Positions 8,530-17,407 of a stretch of DNA of 64,000 bases are shown piece after piece. Position numbers and translations under genes: made by a program. Positions within the stretch are counted from its first letter, which is position 1, and the number at the start of each line of letters is the position of its first letter. Origin of the DNA: Salinimicrobium sp963739625 (GTDB lineage: Bacteria > Bacteroidota > Bacteroidia > Flavobacteriales > Flavobacteriaceae); NCBI GenBank assembly GCA_963739625.1, contig CAVUAU010000002.1:74457-138456 (forward strand). The letters are read 5' to 3'. The notes below the pieces were generated by a model. The model saw only the letters and a list, made by a program, of their open reading frames with translations. It ran no database searches and was not told where the DNA came from.

Positions 8530-9485
8530 TCCTGCTCGTAATTGTCAATTCTGTATTGCTGGTCTTCCTCGCCTTGCATGATCTGTAAGTAACTTCTATA
8601 GCGAGACCAGGGAATCTCCTCTGCGTCCAGTGCTTCCTTTACAGCGCACTTTGGCTCATCAAGATGCAGACAGTTGTGAAATTTACAATTCTGTTTGCGT
8701 TCAAAGAACTCGGGAAAATAGTCACCCAACTCCTCTTTTTCGATGTCTACAACTCCAAAACCTTTGATCCCCGGGGTGTCGATGATACGGGCCCCAAAAT
8801 CAAGATCGAACATTTCGGCAAAGGTTGTAGTGTGCTGCCCCTGCTTATGCTGTTCAGAGATCTGCGTGGTCTTAAGGTCCAGCGAAGGCTGAATGGCGTT
8901 AATAAGTGTCGATTTCCCGGTACCGCTGTGGCCAGAGATCATGCTCGTCTTGTCCTTCATCAGCTCCTGCACCTTATCAATATTCTTACCGGTCTTTGCA
9001 GAGATCCCTATACATTCATACCCAATACTGCGGTACATGGCCGCGAGGTATTTCACCTCTGTCAACTCATCGTCGTTGTAGGTATCTATCTTATTGAAAA
9101 GCAAGATGGCTTTAATTCCGTAAGCTTCCGCAGTGACAAGAAAACGATCAATGAAAGTGGTAAAGGTAGGCGGATTATTGAGCGTGATGAGCAAAAAAGC
9201 CTGATCAATATTGGCAGCAATGATGTGGGTTTGTTTGGACAGGTTCACAGACTTGCGAATAATGTAATTTTCGCGGTCTTTTATTTTTGTGATCACTCCC
9301 GTCTCCTCTTCTTCGGAAGATTTTTTCTCCAGTTTTATCTCCACCCGGTCGCCAACGGCCACAGGATTGGTGCTCTTAATGCCCTTGATCCTGAATTTGC
9401 CTTTGATGCGGCAGCGGTAGAATTTTCCTTCATCAGATTTTACCACGTACCAGCTTCCGGTTGATTTGTAAACAGTTCCTGTCAT
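8526..9485 (-). CDS. rsgA: Ribosome small-subunit-dependent GTPase A
   Basis: RsgA (YjeQ) is a circularly permuted GTPase that checks late 30S maturation. 319 residues: N-terminal OB-fold (about 1-75), permuted GTPase with NKID near residue 134, P-loop GHSGTGKST near 184 and DTPG near 238, then a C-terminal zinc knuckle CKFHNCLHLDEPKCAV. All family landmarks and length are normal. It lies 17 bases after the DAHP synthase gene and overlaps dtd by ATGA, so it belongs to the pheA-headed operon. Confidence 0.95.
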   Translation of the reverse strand: MTGTVYKSTGSWYVVKSDEGKFYRCRIKGKFRIKGIKSTNPVAVGDRVEIKLEKKSSEEEETGVITKIKDRENYIIRKSVNLSKQTHIIAANIDQAFLLITLNNPPTFTTFIDRFLVTAEAYGIKAILLFNKIDTYNDDELTEVKYLAAMYRSIGYECIGISAKTGKNIDKVQELMKDKTSMISGHSGTGKSTLINAIQPSLDLKTTQISEQHKQGQHTTTFAEMFDLDFGARIIDTPGIKGFGVVDIEKEELGDYFPEFFERKQNCKFHNCLHLDEPKCAVKEALDAEEIPWSRYRSYLQIMQGEEDQQYRIDNYEQE

Positions 9486-9502
9486 GCTGCAAAAGTGCGA
9501 AA

Positions 9503-10586
9503 TTATTCGCTAATCACCTTTTTTTGATGGTTGATAGACTCCTGGTGGATCGCCTTAAAGATCCGCAGGATAAATTCTTCACTAAGTCCGTTTTGTTCGC
9601 CTTCCAGGATCATCTTGCCCAAAATTTCATTCCATCGCTGGTTCTGCAAAATGGCGACGTTCTGCACCTTTTTGGCCTTTCCTATTTCATCGGCTATTTT
9701 CATGCGGCGCGATAAAACGTCCAGCAGCTGGGTGTCTGCAATGTCTATCATTGCGCGAAGCCCTTTGAGTTTAGAAACGAATTCTTCACTTTCTGAGATC
9801 TCTTTTCTAATCTTAAGATCTTTCATAAACTGCACGAGGGTCGCAGGCGTAATTTGCTGCTGTGCATCGCTCCAGGCATTGTCGGGGTCGTAATGGGTTT
9901 CTACCATTAGCCCGTCATAATTAAGATCAAGCGCGGTTTGAGAAAGGTCAAAAATAGAAGTCCTGTTGCCGGCAATGTGGGAAGGATCGAGGATCAACGG
10001 GAGATCAGGGAACTTTGTTTGCAGGTCAATAGGGATCTGCCATTCGGGATTGTTGCGGTACCTGGTTTTTTCATAAGTTGAGAATCCTCTGTGAATAACG
10101 CCCAGGTTTTTTATGTCGCAGGAGTAAAACCGCTCTACAGCCCCCAGCCAAAGCGCAAGATCGGGGTTCACGGGATTCTTTACCAGCACGACCTTATCTG
10201 TACCTTTCAATGCCTCTGCGATTTCCTGAATAATAAATGGAGAAACCGTTGTTCTCGCGCCTATCCAAAGAATATCTATGTCGTGCTTTAAGCGCAAGGT
10301 CCACGTGATTTGGATTTGCCACCTCTGTGGTGGTAAGCATTCCCGTTTCTTCTTTTGCCTTTTGGAGCCATTTTAGACCAAGGGCACCCACGCCTTCAAA
10401 ATTCCCCGGCCGCGTCCTGGGTTTCCAAATCCCGGCCCTTAAGACAGTGGCATCTGTATCTTTTAGCTCATGCGCAATTTTCAAGACCTGCTCTTCGGTC
10501 TCTGCACTACAGGGGCCGGCGATCACCAACGGGTGATCCAGTCCAAAACTATCTAACCAGGTTCTAAGCTCTTTTTTATTTTCCAT
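9503..10586 (-). CDS. Bifunctional DAHP synthase / chorismate mutase, apparent frameshift
   Basis: First committed step of aromatic biosynthesis (PEP + erythrose-4-phosphate to DAHP) fused to chorismate mutase, as is common in Bacteroidota. The N-terminal part has LVIAGPCSAETEEQVL, LRAGIWKPRTRPGNFEGVG and TEVANPNHVDLAL. The second part continues KHDIDILWIGARTT, LILDPSHIAGNR, and then an AroQ-type chorismate mutase helix LRAMIDIADTQLLDVLSRRMKIA. The frame breaks at 10287-10289 where TTT appears for TT. One base less gives 360 residues. ATG 10586 is preferred over one 51 bases upstream. It follows pheA in the attenuator-led operon and precedes rsgA. Confidence 0.9.
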
Positions 10587-10662
10587 CGTTATTATACTCT
10601 TGCAATTTTTCTTGTAATTACCTCTCAAAAAGGTCATTTTTCAATGACTTCAAAATTAGGGA

Positions 10663-11569
10663 TTAAATGTGATCTTCAATTTTCCGGAAAGCGTTTTCCA
10701 AATTCTGTTGCTGCGGAATTTTATCCGGCAGCGCACCGGGAGTAAGCAAACTACTTTTATAGGTTCCCAGCACCTTAAGTTCTTCGGTCATCACTTTCAG
10801 GATCTGCATCGCCCGTTCGAAATTTTCTTCTTTGCTGAAGACTACATCAACAAAAAAGCCATATTTCCAGGGCATTTCTATCACCGGCACACTTTGGATC
10901 TTCGTCATATCAAGTTCATAATCCCTCAACACATTAAGAGCGGTCACCAGGCTTCCCTGCCTGCTCTCCATCACAAATTTAAAGGATGCCTTATCCTTTA
11001 CTTCTTTGTCTTCAGGTTTTTTAGCAGCACTCAAAATGAGAAACCTCGTGGAATTATTCTTTACCGTCTGAATTCCTTCTGCCAGGATCTCTAACCCGAA
11101 TAATTCCGCAGCAGTTTTACTGGCCACCGCAGCCGCAGTTTTAGAGCCTTTTTCTGAAATTCTTTTTGCTACAGAAGCCGTATCTGCATCTTCAATAAGT
11201 TTGATCTCGGGATAATTCCTGAAGAACTCCTTACATTGAAGCAGTGCCATGGGATGTGAATACACCTTTTTAAGATTGGCTATCTCCTGCCCGGGAACTG
11301 CCATAAGGTTCATCTTAATTGGAATATAATGCTCCCCGATGATCTGCAGGTCATTGTCCGTCAATAAGGGCATAATTAGGTAAAATTGATCCCGCGATAG
11401 AATTTTCGATCGCCATAATACCTTTTTGAGAACTTCCATCCAGCAGGCTGTCCACTACTCCCTGGAAGGTCATACATTCTTCAACTTCCACTGCACTTCC
11501 GAAGTATTCCCGCGCCACCTGATGGTGAAAAGAACCCGCTATACCCTGTATGGCCACCTTTTCTTTCAT
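10663..11569 (-). CDS. pheA: Prephenate dehydratase, apparent frameshift
   Basis: Converts prephenate to phenylpyruvate for phenylalanine synthesis. The N-terminal half reads KVAIQGIAGSFHHQVAREYFG and IMAIENSIAGSILPNYAL. The second half reads LLTDNDLQIIGEHYIPI, VYSHPMALLQCKEF, and then an ACT-type regulatory domain with SFKFVMESRQGSLVTALNVL, the likely Phe sensor. The two halves are in different frames, joined at 11368-11370 (GGG for GG). Repair gives 301 residues. ATG 11569 is chosen over a TTG 9 bases upstream. The gene lies 7 bases beyond the U-tract of an aromatic attenuator. Confidence 0.9.
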
Positions 11570-11576
11570 ATTATTC

Positions 11577-11608
11577 AAAAAAAAATCCCGATTCGAAAAT
11601 CGGGATTT
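11577..11608 (-). terminator. Attenuator terminator before pheA
   Basis: Perfect 11-bp stem AAATCCCGATT/AATCGGGATTT (11583-11593 with 11598-11608), 4-base loop, followed on the minus strand by nine U. It sits between the aromatic leader peptide and the pheA start, so it can stop transcription before the operon. Confidence 0.88.
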
Positions 11609-11629
11609 GAGTTATACTGTTTCAGCTTA

Positions 11630-11704
11630 CTACATGGCGCTCCCGATTCTATCTCTTGAATAGAAATAAAAATACCAGGCGCTCCAGCTTTGTAAGTTGT
11701 TCAT
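11630..11704 (-). CDS. Aromatic leader peptide (Trp/Tyr/Phe codons), attenuator of the pheA operon
   Basis: 24-codon ORF, starting MNNLQS and continuing WSAWYFYFYSRDRIGSAM, so residues 7-15 hold two Trp, three Tyr and two Phe codons. Immediately after this run, the codons for R-I-G-S contain AATCGGGA, which is complementary to TCCCGATT in the 5' arm of the pheA terminator. A ribosome stalled on uncharged aromatic tRNAs would leave AATCGGGA free to pair and block the terminator; a ribosome reaching the stop would cover it. This is the classical leader-peptide layout. Inference from sequence; no expression data. Confidence 0.85.
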   Translation of the reverse strand: MNNLQSWSAWYFYFYSRDRIGSAM

Positions 11705-11722
11705 TTGTCGTCTTTAGAAAAG

Positions 11723-11730
11723 CTAAAATA
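11723..11730 (-). promoter_or_regulatory. Possible -7 box for the aromatic leader transcript
   Basis: TATTTTAG on the minus strand, one mismatch from the Bacteroidota TAnnTTTG box, 19 bases before the leader ATG. No convincing -33 element was found. Confidence 0.35.
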
Positions 11731-11809
11731 CCATTTTATTTGAAAAGCACCTGCTTTCTCGTAATTCTTTTGCTCCTGAATTTCGCGGGCCAGGCTGGAG
11801 ATAAATTGC

Positions 11810-11817
11810 TATTTTTG
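11810..11817 (+). promoter_or_regulatory. -7 box of gldA
   Basis: TATTTTTG, a full match to TAnnTTTG, 14 bases before the gldA ATG. It implies a very short 5' leader. It is divergent from the aromatic leader promoter. Confidence 0.45.
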
Positions 11818-11830
11818 AAAAAAAGCCGCT

Positions 11831-12730
11831 ATGTCTATTGAAGTAAAAAATATTTCCAAATCCTACGGAAGTCAAAAAGCGCTGGATGAGATTTCCTTCT
11901 CTGTCAAAAAAGGAGAGATTGTGGGCTTTTTGGGACCCAACGGTGCAGGAAAATCTACTTTAATGAAGATCCTTACCGGTTACCTGGAACCCAATTCGGG
12001 AAAGGCATCGGTTAATGGACATCAACTGGATACAGAGCTGCTGGCAGCACAGCAGGATACCGGCTACCTGCCCGAACATAATGCGCTCTACCTGGAAATG
12101 TATGTACGCGAATATTTGGCTTTTAACGCTGCAATATATAAGGTGTCAAAAAAGAGGATTGAGGAGGTTATTCAAAAAACCGGTCTCACTCCCGAAGCCA
12201 ACAAAAAGATAGGACAACTCTCCAAAGGTTACCGGCAACGAGTTGGCCTGGCAAATGCTTTATTGCATGAGCCCGAGGTGCTTATTCTCGATGAACCAAC
12301 AACAGGATTGGATCCAAATCAACTGGTGGAGATTCGGGAACTTATTAAAGAAACAGGCAAAGAAAAAACTATTTTTCTTTCTACTCATATCATGCGTGAA
12401 GTGGAGGCACTTTGTGAACGCGTGATCATCATCAATAAAGGTAAAATCGTAGCCGACAAAAAGCTGGCAGAACTACGCGATGAACAGGTACAGATCATTG
12501 AAGTGGAATTTGACTACCGCATAGAAGAGATCGCCCTGCAGCGCTTGCCACACCTGCTGGATGTGAAAAACCCGGTAGGTTTTGTTTATGAACTTGTGTT
12601 CGACACGCCAAAAGATATGCGACCTGAGGTTTTTGATTTCGCACACGACAATGGACTAAAGACGCTGCAGCTCAACCGCAAGAATAAGAACCTGGAAAAC
12701 CTTTTTTCAGAACTTACCTTAGAGAGATAG
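11831..12730 (+). CDS. gldA: Gliding motility ABC transporter ATPase GldA
   Basis: 299-residue ABC ATPase. Walker A GPNGAGKST near residue 35, signature LSKGYRQRVGLA near 135, Walker B VLILDEPTTGLDP near 153 and the H-loop in FLSTHIMREVEALC. The C-terminal part beyond residue 220 matches the extension of GldA rather than a generic drug exporter. In gliding Flavobacteriia, GldA works with GldF and GldG, which are not in this window, so the gene stands alone here. It diverges from the pheA leader and is followed by a REP-type palindrome. Confidence 0.88.
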   Translation: MSIEVKNISKSYGSQKALDEISFSVKKGEIVGFLGPNGAGKSTLMKILTGYLEPNSGKASVNGHQLDTELLAAQQDTGYLPEHNALYLEMYVREYLAFNAAIYKVSKKRIEEVIQKTGLTPEANKKIGQLSKGYRQRVGLANALLHEPEVLILDEPTTGLDPNQLVEIRELIKETGKEKTIFLSTHIMREVEALCERVIIINKGKIVADKKLAELRDEQVQIIEVEFDYRIEEIALQRLPHLLDVKNPVGFVYELVFDTPKDMRPEVFDFAHDNGLKTLQLNRKNKNLENLFSELTLER

Positions 12731-12740
12731 ATCTCTCCAA

Positions 12741-12772
12741 GACCTGCAAGGTTTTCAAAAACCTTGTAGGTC
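12741..12772. repeat. REP-type palindrome
   Basis: Inverted repeat with arm GACCTGCAAGGTTTT, central C and a partner arm with one G.U position. It lies 10 bases after the gldA stop and may also act as its terminator. Related to the palindromes at 39197-39226 and 39251-39285. Confidence 0.75.
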
Positions 12773-12815
12773 TACTTAAAATCTTGGAAATAAATTACGA
12801 TCTCCCCGCCCCCCG

Positions 12816-12902
12816 GCTGAAGCCGGTGGCTATTCAAGACATGTTCCTTTTTATCTCGAAGGACATATTTTATTCCTTCTGCTGAAGCCGATGGCTATTC
12901 AA
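12816..12902. repeat. Two direct copies of a 22-bp repeat
   Basis: GCTGAAGCCGGTGGCTATTC at 12816-12835 (continuing AA) recurs with one change at 12881-12902. The gap between gldA and the head-GIN gene (12731-13017) otherwise holds only a REP palindrome and a G-rich palindromic stretch near 12980-13010; no gene is seen. Confidence 0.65.
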
Positions 12903-13017
12903 AAATGGCATTTTTGGGGGTGATCTTTTTTGGCGCTTTTTCTTTAAACCTACATGGTCAAAAAAAAAGACCTTGCAGGCCTCCCTCCCTCAGGGAGGGC
13001 GGGGGTGGGATGAAAAT

Positions 13018-13782
13018 TTATTCGAAATACAATTTCCCGGTGTAAAAACTTTCCACCTCAACCACCGGCGGCCGGTTAACCGAGATCACATCCCCGGTGC
13101 TTCGGATTTCTCCTTTTAATACCTGCTGCGGATTCACAAATAACTTATTTGTTCCCCTGTGCATGATCTCTACGGTCTCTGCAGAGAGCGCCTGCGCTTC
13201 TACCCTACCGTCACCGGCAGCGATAAAAAGATTGAGATTTTTTGTACTGCCCGAAAGGTAAAAGTTAGAGAAATCATCGCCGGTGATCCTGATGCTTTCA
13301 GAAACCAGGTTCAGATCAAAATCACCATTGGTGTAAACACCTTTCTTTTCTTCCTGGTTAAGGCTGCGCAACCAGATGTTTGGAAAATGTAATTCCCCCA
13401 CGCTTTTTATCACGGTATTCCCCGCATTTTGCAACCAGGTAAGATCGGGCACGGTAACGTAAACATCGGTCTTGTTATAGTCCCTAAAAAAATTGCAACT
13501 ATTGTTATTCTTTAAAATAAGCCGGTTCTCCTCCACACGGGCAGATATATCGCCAATAAGATTCTTCCCGGTCTTGATGATTACCTGCTGCCGGGGCCCC
13601 TGTTGAATGAAGAGGTTGACGCGATCGTAAACAATAATTTCCCCAAAAGAGGAAAGTTCTACTTCTTTTTCTACCATTTCCCCGGTAGTTTGAAAACAGT
13701 CGGGTGCATCTTCTTTGTCGCAGCCAAAGACCAGCAGGACCAGCAACAGAAGGCCGGCAAATTTTGCCCTTTTTGAAACCAT
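13018..13782 (-). CDS. Head-GIN domain lipoprotein (DUF2807)
   Basis: 254 residues. The N-terminus MVSKRAKFAGLLLLVLLVFGC is a lipoprotein signal with lipobox LVFGC, so it is anchored in the membrane facing the periplasm or cell surface. The rest is the right-handed beta-helix-like putative auto-transporter adhesin, head-GIN fold: SFGEIIVYDRVNLFIQQG, ISARVEENRLILKN, VYVTVPDLTWLQNAG. An ATG at 13806 overlaps the upstream stop (TAATG), but the ATG at 13782 fits the signal peptide better. Function in Bacteroidota is unknown. Confidence 0.82.
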   Translation of the reverse strand: MVSKRAKFAGLLLLVLLVFGCDKEDAPDCFQTTGEMVEKEVELSSFGEIIVYDRVNLFIQQGPRQQVIIKTGKNLIGDISARVEENRLILKNNNSCNFFRDYNKTDVYVTVPDLTWLQNAGNTVIKSVGELHFPNIWLRSLNQEEKKGVYTNGDFDLNLVSESIRITGDDFSNFYLSGSTKNLNLFIAAGDGRVEAQALSAETVEIMHRGTNKLFVNPQQVLKGEIRSTGDVISVNRPPVVEVESFYTGKLYFE

Positions 13783-13805
13783 TATTTCTAAAAAGTAGTG
13801 TATCA

Positions 13806-14895
13806 TTAGAGTCTGTATCCAAGTGAAAATTCAACCGCTTCGGCATTAAAACCGTGCGAGCGCACGGTAACCGAACCAAACAGGTCTTTGTAGATCTCTC
13901 TTTGTAGTCCTACCCTGTTATAGATTTGGTCTGCATAATCTTCGTAGGGAAAATAGAAATAATATCCCAGTTGGGTGATGAGGGAAAGTTTTCTAAAGCT
14001 AAGCTGGTGACCCAGGAAAATTCCCGCACGTTTAGAATCCTCATCTCCGCTGGTGTTCCCCTGCGGAAATGCGACCGACTGATAATAAATGTATTCTTCA
14101 AGTGCCCGGGAAAAGAATAATTCCACGCCGCCCTGCAGCGTACTTTTTTGATTGAGTTGCTTATCTGCATAGGCTGAAAGCGTCAAAAAAGGGTATTTTT
14201 TAGAGCCAATAATTCCCGGTGGTGTTCACCCCGCCACGTACCACGAGGTTGTACCGAAAAGGTGCCGAAAATGGCACTTTTGGATCTTTAGGAACATAAT
14301 CTATTTCTGCTTCATGATTAAAAACGTAATTCAAACCTCCGCTCAATGCAAGCGAGTTGGTGCTGCTGTTAGGCGATTTAAAATCTGCATTGGAATAATG
14401 GATCATTGACAGCCCCAGCTGAAATCCCAGTCCGCCGATGAGTTCCTCAAACTGCAGGTTTCCGGTAAAAATGGTGGAGCTGAGGATCCTTGAGCCGTAG
14501 GCATTGTTGCGATAATTATCATCTGCATCGTAAGGATTGGTCGTATAAGCGAGCCCCTGTCCTACTTTAAGCAACAAATGCCGCTTCAAAAAATAGAAAC
14601 CCAGGTGTGCATAAAGTCCAAAATTCTCTCCCAAATAAGGGTTTTTGAGATCCTGGTAAGAAAAGGAAAATCCCACATCGGGATAATTGTAGCGCCGTTC
14701 CCAGGCCTGTAAACCATAGGTCCTTCGGTTAAAATGCAGCAACACTCCTTCGGGATGCCCGGTGATCAAATGAGAAATATTCGGATTGTGCTCCACAATA
14801 TTTCCGTAGAAATAATTCGCCTCCACCGAGTATGATTTCTGGGCAAACCCTGAACCGGCAAACAGCAAAAGCGCGAAAAAAAGAAGCTTTCTCAT
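13806..14895 (-). CDS. PagL-like acyloxyacyl hydrolase family outer-membrane protein, apparent frameshift
   Basis: Signal peptide MRKLLFFALLLFAGSGFAQ, then an amphipathic beta-strand-rich protein. The segment FQLGLSMIHYSNADFKSPNSS resembles the catalytic His-Ser region of the PagL/acyloxyacyl hydrolase family (lipid A deacylase-like), and the protein ends in an aromatic residue pattern GYRL. The N-terminal 231 codons and the C-terminal part are in different frames, joined at 14215-14217 (CCC for CC): GVNTTG then IIGSKKYPFLTLSAYADK. Repair gives 362 residues. Family assignment is moderate; enzymatic activity is not shown. Confidence 0.72.
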
Positions 14896-14917
14896 GAGGG
14901 GGCGAAAAAGGCCTTTT

Positions 14918-15337
14918 TTAGACCCGGGAGCCGTTCAGGATAATTTCTGAAGTAATTTCCGCAGTTTTTTCCAGCATTTTAGCCACAGAACAATATTTTT
15001 CCAGCGACAGGTCAACCGCCCGCTGCGCTTTATTGGCAGGAATTTCCCCGTCTATATAAACTTTTAAATGAATCTTTCTGAAGACATTCGGAATTTCCCC
15101 GTCAATGCGCGTACCCACAACGTCCATCTCAAAATTGTTCATTTCAAGCTGTTGTTTTTTAAGGATCATCACAATATCGATCCCGCTGCAGCCGGCAATT
15201 CCCATTAACAGCAGCTCCATTGGGCTCGCTCCTTGCGGGCTGGGTTCACTTTTATTGTCGAGCTGCACCACATTGCCGCGTTCATTTATAGTTTCAAAAT
15301 GATAATTATCGTTGAGTCTTTTAAGATGGATCTTCAT
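14918..15337 (-). CDS. OsmC family protein
   Basis: 139 residues of the OsmC/Ohr fold: SPQGASPMELLLMGIAGCSGIDIVMILKKQ around residues 33-62 carries the first conserved Cys, and EKYCSVAKMLEKTAEI near 113-128 the second. These two Cys form the peroxide-reactive pair of the family. It overlaps the homoserine dehydrogenase stop by 17 bases, so it is co-transcribed with the Met/Thr genes. The link to sulfur metabolism is only contextual; the substrate is unknown. Confidence 0.85.
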   Translation of the reverse strand: MKIHLKRLNDNYHFETINERGNVVQLDNKSEPSPQGASPMELLLMGIAGCSGIDIVMILKKQQLEMNNFEMDVVGTRIDGEIPNVFRKIHLKVYIDGEIPANKAQRAVDLSLEKYCSVAKMLEKTAEITSEIILNGSRV

Positions 15338-16406
15338 GAGGTAAAATTTTCGCTAATTTAATCAAATCTGAAAGAATACCGCGCGCAGTAACTGCCGCCC
15401 CTGCGCCGGCACCTCTAATCACGATGGGTTCGCTCCCGTAAGACTCTGTAAAGATCTCGAAGGAAGAATCGGCCTGCTGCAGGCTTCCTAGCGCCGAAGT
15501 CTTTGACTCGCTGCATAGCTGCACATGCAACCTCCCGCTCTCCAGGTCAAGTTCACCCACATGACGCAGCACTTCGCCCGTTTCCAAAGCTTTTCGCCTG
15601 TCGTGCAAAGGCAGATCCAGCTCGTGCTTACGTTTTAAAAAGGCTTTTAAAGGAGTGCTTCCATTGAGGTTTTTTGGCACGAGATCTTCAATTTCAACTT
15701 CTGAAAGTTCTTTTTTAAGTTTTAATTCCCGCGCCAGGATCAGCAGTTTTCGCGCCACATCTTTTCCTGAAAGGTCGATCCTGGGATCGGGTTCTGTGAG
15801 ACCTTTCTCTTTAGCTTCGGAAAGCACTTCGGAAAAATCCCGGTCTCCTTCAGAATAGTTGTTAAAGATGTAGCTCAGGCTGCCCGAAAATACCCCACGC
15901 ACCTTTTTTATCTTTTCTCCAGCAGCGTGAAGATCCTGTAAAGTCTGGATAACCGGAAGGCCTGCACCCACATTGGTCTCGTAAAAAAAGTGCCGCCTGT
16001 GTTTTTTCAGGGTTTTTCGCAAGTCATCGTAAAATTCCGAAGAAAGGGTATTAGCCACCTTGTTTGCCGCTACAATGTGAAAGCCGGCTTCGATCAAGGC
16101 AGAATAGTGGTTGACGAAAGTAGTACTGGCGGTGGCATCTATGGCAACAAGATTGACATAGTTCTGCTGCTTAACATATTCGAGTACCTCTTCAAGTTGG
16201 TAAGGAAAGCCAAAGGTCTCGAGATCTGTTGCCCAGGAAGCAGTCACTGTCTTTTTTTGAAAGAAAGCCAGCCGCGAATTGACGATGACCGGCAGGTTGA
16301 GTTGAAACCCCTGCTCCTCCATGAGGTTCCGGGCGGCCAGGATTTGATTTATGAGGGTGCTGCCAACATTACCGGTGCCAAAAAGCACGAGATTGATCTG
16401 TTTCAT
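15321..16406 (-). CDS. Homoserine dehydrogenase
   Basis: 361 residues. NAD(P)-binding start MKQINLVLFGTGNVGSTLI, then AAVKVANTLS-like NKVANT near residue 125, ETNVGAGLPVIQTLQDL near 155 and GVFSGSLSYIFNNY near 178, with the catalytic acidic/Lys region EKGLTEPDPRIDLSGKDVARKLLILAREL near 208. It reduces aspartate semialdehyde to homoserine, the substrate of MetX encoded just upstream. It lacks an aspartokinase domain and an ACT tail, so it is monofunctional. It overlaps metX by 4 bases and osmC-like by 17. Control is probably through the tandem attenuators at the operon head. Confidence 0.9.
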   Translation of the reverse strand: MKQINLVLFGTGNVGSTLINQILAARNLMEEQGFQLNLPVIVNSRLAFFQKKTVTASWATDLETFGFPYQLEEVLEYVKQQNYVNLVAIDATASTTFVNHYSALIEAGFHIVAANKVANTLSSEFYDDLRKTLKKHRRHFFYETNVGAGLPVIQTLQDLHAAGEKIKKVRGVFSGSLSYIFNNYSEGDRDFSEVLSEAKEKGLTEPDPRIDLSGKDVARKLLILARELKLKKELSEVEIEDLVPKNLNGSTPLKAFLKRKHELDLPLHDRRKALETGEVLRHVGELDLESGRLHVQLCSESKTSALGSLQQADSSFEIFTESYGSEPIVIRGAGAGAAVTARGILSDLIKLAKILPHEDPS

Positions 16407-17354
16407 TTTCTAAAGGTTTGGTGGGAAAAAATAGGTGCCAAAAAAGCGATTAATTGTTCGTATTCAATAAGGAAGGCGTCATGCCCGTGAATGGAATTTA
16501 TTTCCTGATAGGTCACCGGTTTTCCTGCCCCGGAAAGGAGTGCCATGGTTTGGCGGTTTTCTTCGGCAAGAAAAAACCAGTCGGAGTCGATCCCTATCAT
16601 GTGAATTTTTGATTCTACACCTTCCACCGCAACATCAATTGTGGAAAGCAGGTGATTCATCAACCTGTAAGCTTGCGGCAAAAATCTTTTCTCGAGCTTC
16701 TCCCCATGATGCAGCAGCCATGCCTCCACTTCAAAGATCTCCCGCTGTTCAGCTTTTCGGCTTCCAAACTTTTGCTGCAGGGACTGCGGACTGCGATAAA
16801 AGGTCATGGCGTGCAGCCTTGCATCATGCACCGGTGCTGTGGAATTGATCAGGATCTGGTCCTGCACCCGGCACTGTGCCAGCACCCATGCAGTGGCTTT
16901 ATGATCTGCCGCAATTGGAATCACATGTTCGGCGAGGCCGGGTTGAAGTGCGGCCAGCTGCCAGGCCAGGGCGCCTCCAATAGAGCCGCCAATCATGGCA
17001 AAAAGATTGGTAACCTTCAGTTGTTCAAGGCCTTTGAGAAAAATTACAGCTATGTCCCGCAGTGTAAATTCCGAATAATTGAAAAGCAGATTTTCCAGAT
17101 CTCTAAACCCGTTTCCCGGAACGTTAAAACAGATGACCGTAAAACGACTTGTATCAATGACCTTGCCCGGCCCAACTATCGTTTTCCACCAGCCATTTTC
17201 GCCACTAACTTCAGAATTTCCTGTGAGCGCATGGTTCACCAGAACTATTGGCGCCGTTCCTAACTCCGGGTCCAAAAAGTTGATAGGATAGCCTGATCTC
17301 CTGGACTGTTCCGGCGGAATTTTGGAATTCAGGAATGATTATTTCTTTTAGCAT
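16403..17354 (-). CDS. metX: Homoserine O-acetyltransferase, apparent frameshift
   Basis: Alpha/beta-hydrolase fold enzyme that acetylates homoserine for methionine synthesis. After repair: MLKEIIIPEFQNSAGTVQEIR, LSYQLFGPELGTAPIVLVNHALTG, GGSIGGALAWQLA at the nucleophile elbow (Ser), a late Asp region IDSDWFFLAEENRQ and the C-terminal His in INSIHGHDAFL. One extra base at 17268-17272 (CCGGG region) separates the first ~38 codons from the rest. Removing it gives 316 residues, normal for short MetX forms. It lies about 50 bases after metY and overlaps the homoserine dehydrogenase start. Confidence 0.9.
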
Positions 17355-17407
17355 TCTTTTATATTTAAAAAATTGAGCAGCAAAAATTTCTTCCTGCTGC
17401 CGTTATA

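Noticed and set aside
8664..9464. 266-codon plus-strand ORF opposite rsgA
   Set aside because: Exact antisense shadow of rsgA; no family features.
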